Shown piece by piece: positions 34,126 to 37,061 of a DNA stretch of 37,061 nucleotides. The DNA is from a virus. How positions within the stretch are numbered: the first letter of the stretch is position 1; every line of letters starts with the position of its first letter. Location of the stretch: positions 1 through 37,061 of IMG/VR virus record IMGVR_UViG_3300049855_000258. One strand, written 5' to 3'. The notes beneath the pieces are model-generated. The model searched no databases, was not told the DNA's origin, and worked only from the letters and a program-made list of their open reading frames with translations. Made by a program: the position numbers and the translations under genes.

Positions 34126-34157
34126 CAAATCAAATAGAGAAATTCTTATTCTCTTTA

Positions 34158-34282
34158 GAAAACTGGAGCGAGATTTACCTGCGGTCGAGGACAGGTGGCT
34201 TTTTAGGCTCTTTATATGTGGAAAAATTGAAAAGTTAGTCGTCGGGCTACCGACGTGTTTCGCAACTTGTTCTCCAGTTTTC
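34158..34282. ncRNA. structured block, domain III (11-bp closing stem)
   Basis: GAAAACTGGAG (34158-34168) pairs perfectly with CTCCAGTTTTC (34272-34282). It encloses ACCTG/CAGGT (34177-34181, 34192-34196) and CGTCGG/CCGACG with a 4-base loop (34240-34255), a three-way junction. It abuts the terminator of the acidic mini-gene. Because all helices are perfect, the strand cannot be told from wobble pairs. Confidence 0.6.
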
Positions 34283-34311
34283 AAAAGAAAAGCCCACCAA
34301 TAAAGGTGAGC
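34283..34311 (-). terminator. intrinsic terminator of the acidic mini-gene
   Basis: On the minus strand GCTCACC/GGTGGGC (34311-34305 with 34298-34292), one U-G pair and a 6-base loop, is followed by TTTTCTTTT. It lies 6 bases after the stop of the 36-aa acidic gene and immediately before structured domain III. Confidence 0.75.
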
Positions 34312-34317
34312 AGTTCG

Positions 34318-34428
34318 TTATGCTTCTACTTCTTCAGAAACAGTTTCGTCCAAACTTTCTTCGGTCTCCACAATTTCTTCAGGGGTCTCTGTGGTTTCCT
34401 CAGCTACAACGTTTTCATCTTCATTCAT
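34318..34428 (-). CDS. 36-aa highly acidic protein
   Basis: The frame begins 'MNEDENVVAEETTETPEEIV' and has 16 Glu/Asp among 36 residues with no Lys or Arg. It has its own promoter (34461-34471) and terminator (34283-34311), an independent transcription unit. The N-terminus resembles the acidic start of the scaffold protein (MNENENEI). Similar tiny acidic phage proteins can mimic DNA or inhibit host enzymes, but no specific evidence exists here. The leader ATTTTGCAAA lacks a Shine-Dalgarno. Confidence 0.6.
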   Translation of the reverse strand: MNEDENVVAEETTETPEEIVETEESLDETVSEEVEA

Positions 34429-34460
34429 TTTGCAAAATGGTTAAATGAGTAATACCCAAC

Positions 34461-34471
34461 AGTATAACATT
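34461..34471 (-). promoter_or_regulatory. extended -10 promoter for the acidic mini-gene
   Basis: Minus-strand ATGTTATACT carries a TG extension and -10 TATACT (34466-34461). There is no convincing -35. The predicted start is about 25 bases upstream of the ATG at 34428. Confidence 0.5.
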
Positions 34472-34505
34472 TTTGACAAGTAAATACTATTACAACACAC
34501 CTACC

Positions 34506-34514
34506 TGTGGATAA
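34506..34514 (-). promoter_or_regulatory. DnaA box
   Basis: A perfect TTATCCACA on the minus strand between the zinc-ribbon gene stop and the mini-gene promoter. It is isolated, about 2.7 kb from the main origin candidate. Confidence 0.45.
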
Positions 34515-34518
34515 AGTG

Positions 34519-34632
34519 TTATTTGATTTTCTGACAAAATTTGCAAATCCATATCCCCATTTTTCTATCATAGATAAGTTGCGGGACTTGGTCGGGATAT
34601 GTTTTCTTGCAAACTTGGCATTGAGTAGACAT
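34519..34632 (-). CDS. 37-aa zinc ribbon
   Basis: The protein reads 'MSTQCQVCKKTYPDQVPQLI' then 'YDRKMGIWICKFCQKIK'. Two C-x-x-C pairs (CQVC, CKFC) spaced by 20 residues form a classic zinc ribbon. It starts 3 bases from the endolysin stop and is probably translated from the late transcript. It is one of at least four tiny zinc proteins in this genome. Confidence 0.65.
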   Translation of the reverse strand: MSTQCQVCKKTYPDQVPQLIYDRKMGIWICKFCQKIK

Positions 34633-34634
34633 TG

Positions 34635-35855
34635 TTATTTCAGCTTAAAATAATAAGTAGGAATCAGCCCATACTTTTGAAAGTAATTTTCCCATTTCTT
34701 AACTGTGAAGTGAGTGTCAAAATATCCCTTGTTGGAGTTGTTGGACATTATGTAGTTTGTACCATCGGGACTTGCTTTACGTCCTACTAAACCGATATGC
34801 CCGTTAGAAAGCGGACTTCCTTTAGGGATTTGGCCTGTTACGGAGACAATCACACAGTCAGGTTCTGGTTTATCTAGCTTCACCCAGTCTTTACTGCTTT
34901 TCATAAAGTCATACCACTGAGAAGTGTTAGCAAAACGAAGCGTTGGTTTTTCAGGGAAAGCTTTGTTGTAGACTGCCGACATACTTAAAGCACACCCTAA
35001 AACTTCCATACCGACTGCTAGGTTTTTCCCTATAAGACTTTTAGCTGTCTGATAAAGTTTGTCGGAGTTACTCATTACAGGTACAGGAGCTGGTGTAGGC
35101 ATAGGTAGTTGAAGTTTTAATTTTGCTAGTAATTCAAGTAGGAAGTCTAGTAAAGATTGCTTGCTTTTTATTGTAACGGACATTGCTTTACATCGGGATA
35201 TTTTATGAGTGTAGGGGATTGTTTTTATAGAGTGGTCGTAAGAGTCAAAGATTTTCCAACCTTTGCCTTTCTCTTCAGAAAAAAGGACACACCAGTGATT
35301 ATTGGGTTGTCCTTTGTCTACATATACTCCGTCCTTTAGGTGCCAAGCTGATACAGATACTCCCAAAGGAGAGACTTTTAGAGCTTCACGGATTAAAGTT
35401 GTTTGAGCTTCGGTTGTGTGTTCATAATAGAAAACCCACCAATGATTAAAGGTAAAAGGAAACTCACTGGCTTTTTGAAGTAGTTTATCAGTCATCGGCT
35501 TAGGGGTAGTGAACTCTTTATAGGTACTTGGGACGGGTAGTAGGTCATTGTCTATCAGACCTGTTTTACGGATACTTTCATATACGACGTGGGGATCGGC
35601 ACCACCTAGTTGGACATTCGCCACTATATAGTTAAATCTCTCAGAAAAATTATACTCATACCCATACAAGGCTTTTAAAAGTATTTCTAGTTGGTTTTGA
35701 GTTCCCCATACTGTACAACCAAATGTCTCAAAATTTTCTGCTTGAGGTTCATAGACTGGTAGATATTTAGACCAGTCAAGATTAAGTTCCTTGGCTTCGT
35801 TTCCAAACCATTGCCCTATGTCTATTATACTTTCAATTAAGCCGTAATTTTTCAT
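34635..35855 (-). CDS. two-domain cysteine peptidase, probable endolysin (406 aa)
   Basis: Domain 1 (residues 1-235) looks papain-like: Cys48 in 'FETFGCTVWGTQNQLE', His187 in 'PNNHWCVLF' and Asp204 in 'KIFDSYDHS', with 'GGADPHVVYESIRKTGLID' between, a layout seen in phage C1/C39-like peptidases. A Pro-rich linker (about 251-262) leads to domain 2 with Cys288 in 'EVLGCALSMSAVYN' and His353 in 'LSNGHIGLVG', an NlpC/P60 or CHAP-like Cys-His pair. Two peptidase domains in tandem suggest a peptidoglycan crosslink-cleaving endolysin or virion-associated hydrolase. It is coupled (ATGA) to the membrane protein upstream, which could be its holin. Confidence 0.72.
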   Translation of the reverse strand: MKNYGLIESIIDIGQWFGNEAKELNLDWSKYLPVYEPQAENFETFGCTVWGTQNQLEILLKALYGYEYNFSERFNYIVANVQLGGADPHVVYESIRKTGLIDNDLLPVPSTYKEFTTPKPMTDKLLQKASEFPFTFNHWWVFYYEHTTEAQTTLIREALKVSPLGVSVSAWHLKDGVYVDKGQPNNHWCVLFSEEKGKGWKIFDSYDHSIKTIPYTHKISRCKAMSVTIKSKQSLLDFLLELLAKLKLQLPMPTPAPVPVMSNSDKLYQTAKSLIGKNLAVGMEVLGCALSMSAVYNKAFPEKPTLRFANTSQWYDFMKSSKDWVKLDKPEPDCVIVSVTGQIPKGSPLSNGHIGLVGRKASPDGTNYIMSNNSNKGYFDTHFTVKKWENYFQKYGLIPTYYFKLK

Positions 35856-36175
35856 TGTATAAAGAATTTAAAGAAAGCTATTACACCTGCGACTATAGCA
35901 GTGATAGCAGTAGTAAAACCTGCGAAATAGATAGCTCCTGAGCGGACAGTTTTAAAAGCATGGACACCTTCGGAAACTGGTTTGAGTTCACAAAGTTTAT
36001 TTTCTACGTCTTTACGCCAAGCGATAGTTTCATCTTTGTATTGCATATCTTGTTCAATGTATCTGTCGATTTTAACAGACATCTCATCATTTTTAACTGA
36101 CAATCGGTCTATCTTGCCATTCACAGTTTCCCTTATTGTGTCTTTGATGACTTGTTTTATTCCATCTTCGTCCAT
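35852..36175 (-). CDS. coiled-coil protein with C-terminal membrane anchor (107 aa)
   Basis: Residues 1-75 are a charged helix or coiled coil ('IKDTIRETVNGKIDRLSVKNDEMSVKIDRYIEQDMQYKDETIAWRKDVENKL'). Residues 82-107 are a hydrophobic hairpin or helix (IYFAGFTTAITAIVAGVIAFFKFFIQ). This is the layout of hemolysin XhlA-like or holin-associated phage proteins. It precedes the endolysin with a 4-base overlap. Holin or lysis-accessory function is likely; the anchor is short for a two-pass holin. Confidence 0.65.
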   Translation of the reverse strand: MDEDGIKQVIKDTIRETVNGKIDRLSVKNDEMSVKIDRYIEQDMQYKDETIAWRKDVENKLCELKPVSEGVHAFKTVRSGAIYFAGFTTAITAIVAGVIAFFKFFIQ

Positions 36176-36176
36176 A

Positions 36177-36497
36177 TTATTCTACTCCTTTAGTTTTTAA
36201 GTCTGCGATTAAGTTGTCTATGGTTTCAATATCAGAGTCAATTTGAGTTATCATCTCTTGCTCCTTTTGGATTTTGATTTGTAATATTTGTTTGCGAGCT
36301 ACCAGTGATTCTCTTTCTTGATTTTTTTCGTCTACGTTTACTGTTTCAGTTACCGACAAAGTTACTTCGGCATTTTTATCGTCTATCTTGGTGATTCCTG
36401 CTTGAGCGAGGTTATCGTTTGTTAAGTACATACCACCACCTAACACAGTCGCTCCTATTACTGCACCTAGAAAGCCTGTTTTTATATTTGTTTCCAT
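36177..36497 (-). CDS. anchored coiled-coil protein (106 aa)
   Basis: I use ATG 36497 (METNIKTGFLGAVIGATVLGGGMYLTND), consistent with the leader TTTAACT; an upstream extension overlaps the tail gene in another frame and looks spurious. Residues 7-25 form a membrane anchor, and residues 55-106 a long coiled coil (ESLVARKQILQIKIQKEQEMITQIDSDIETIDNLIADLK). N-terminal anchor plus periplasm-spanning coil is an i-spanin-like layout, though a short tail-associated fibre is possible. It lies between the split tail gene and the XhlA-like gene. Confidence 0.65.
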   Translation of the reverse strand: METNIKTGFLGAVIGATVLGGGMYLTNDNLAQAGITKIDDKNAEVTLSVTETVNVDEKNQERESLVARKQILQIKIQKEQEMITQIDSDIETIDNLIADLKTKGVE

Positions 36498-36508
36498 AGT
36501 TAAATTGA

Positions 36509-37061
36509 TTAAGCTGTTATTTCTGCGTCTGCTACATAATGTACTCCCACAATATCCCCAACCGCCCCGTTGACGGTAGCCTCGTTGGTTGCTGTGACAC
36601 ACAAACCTCTATCTGTTAAACCACGTTGTGCTGTTGTGCCTTGAACAGCTGGAGTTGTCCCAGTTATTCTATAAACCACAGCTCCCGCTCCGATGGGTGT
36701 AAACAGGGTAACGGTTGGAGATTTCCACATTTGAACAGGGAATTGAACGTTTATCGCACTACCCAAAACGGTACCAGAACCAGATTTACCAAGTATTCCA
36801 TAGCAAGGAGTAGCACTAGCTTCAGCTATCGAAGCAGCAGGAACAGTTGTTAATGGAAAAGATTTACAATATCGTCGTTGACATCGAATAAGAGTTTCAG
36901 CTTGAGGTGGTTCGACATAGTCAATAATTTCTGTCCCTTGAGTTAATTGAACCTCGGAAATACTAATGTTGTCGGTTGTCCCACCAGTGGCATCAGAGAA
37001 AAATACCACCATAAGGTTTTTAGCACTTGTTGGAACGGTAAAAACACAACTACTAGTAGTC
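36509..37061 (-). CDS. tail/fibre protein, 3' part (continues from 1-825)
   Basis: This is the C-terminal portion of the 416-aa tail gene that starts at 825 and crosses the circular join. Bases 36935-37061 duplicate 1-127. The C-terminal domain (from 'PPQAETLIRCQRRYCKSFPLTTVPAASIAEASATPCYGILG' to 'VGVHYVADAEITA') has the pattern 'Q.E..LR.CQRYY' common near the C-terminus of phage receptor-binding and hyaluronidase-like tail proteins. The stop is TAA at 36509. The join is in frame (747 bases between ATG 825 and codon position 78). Confidence 0.85.
   Translation of the reverse strand, partial: TTSSCVFTVPTSAKNLMVVFFSDATGGTTDNISISEVQLTQGTEIIDYVEPPQAETLIRCQRRYCKSFPLTTVPAASIAEASATPCYGILGKSGSGTVLGSAINVQFPVQMWKSPTVTLFTPIGAGAVVYRITGTTPAVQGTTAQRGLTDRGLCVTATNEATVNGAVGDIVGVHYVADAEITA
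36935..37061. repeat. 127-bp terminal direct repeat (right copy)
   Basis: Identical to bases 1-127; see the left copy. One of the two copies is redundant after circularisation. Confidence 0.93.

Noticed and set aside
36498-36602. N-terminal extension of the anchored coiled-coil protein
   Set aside because: The extra 35 residues overlap the tail gene in another frame and are Arg/Cys/Gly-rich. The membrane anchor begins at ATG 36497, which has a typical leader.
1-37061. Alternative genetic code (UGA as Gly, as in some CPR lineages)
   Set aside because: TGA serves as a genuine stop at ATGA gene junctions (for example 27904, 11028, 29793, 33647), and no gene shows in-frame TGA in conserved regions.

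Overview
The window is one complete, unidirectionally transcribed phage genome. The first 127 bases (1-127) are repeated exactly at the end (36935-37061), so the contig closes into a circle of 36,934 bp. The linear ends fall inside a tail gene, whose halves are at 1-825 and 36509-37061. Essentially every credible gene is on the minus strand, so the biological reading order runs from high to low coordinates and wraps through position 1. TAA, TAG and TGA all occur as stops, so the code is standard. No integrase, DNA polymerase, tail tape measure, sheath or tRNA is visible. The virion gene set (portal, scaffold, coat, P22/T7-type adaptor and nozzle candidates, two large ejection-type proteins, fibres) suggests a short-tailed, podovirus-like phage.

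The host is probably a member of Patescibacteria/CPR. This is inference: the 941-aa fibre and the small anchored proteins at 14075-15108 have the Thr/Ser/Ala-rich composition, signal peptides and phrase-like repeats that I associate with surface proteins of that group. Most genes lack a Shine-Dalgarno sequence and instead have A/T-rich leaders, often containing ACTAA, and at least one gene looks leaderless.

Layout in transcription order: (1) 34.4-32.2 kb: a tiny acidic gene and terminator, a 340-base non-coding block of three long-stem multibranched structures, then an operon of small zinc/membrane proteins ending in a holin and a secreted lytic transglycosylase. (2) 32.2-30.3 kb: a terminator-ended structured RNA, a strong promoter, two DnaA boxes and a replication initiator gene that carries four iteron-like repeats beside an AT-rich stretch, as in the lambda O gene. 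(3) 30.3-26.3 kb: a promoter with a structured leader, then a tightly overlapping early operon with an ERF-type annealing protein, a NinB-like protein and HNH nucleases, followed by a short promoter-terminator RNA unit. (4) 26.3-24.2 kb: a leaderless ribbon-helix-helix gene, small membrane and zinc proteins, and a mini-metalloprotease-like protein. (5) 24.2-15.4 kb: the packaging and head module (TerS, TerL, a GalNAc-transferase-like glycosyltransferase, portal, scaffold, coat) invaded by an HNH homing endonuclease and the stump of a second. (6) 15.3-0 kb and 37-34.5 kb: adaptor, nozzle, ejection proteins, collagen-like and beta-helical fibres, a GIY-YIG homing endonuclease, the split tail gene, membrane proteins and a two-domain cysteine-peptidase endolysin.

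The phage appears to borrow the host replisome through DnaA boxes and its own initiator, recombine through ERF annealing, package with a two-subunit terminase, and carry two separate lysis cassettes. The most unusual content is the set of structured non-coding elements (15.3, 27.1, 30.2, 32.1 and 34.0 kb), the initiator-embedded origin, and the glycosyltransferase placed inside the packaging module.
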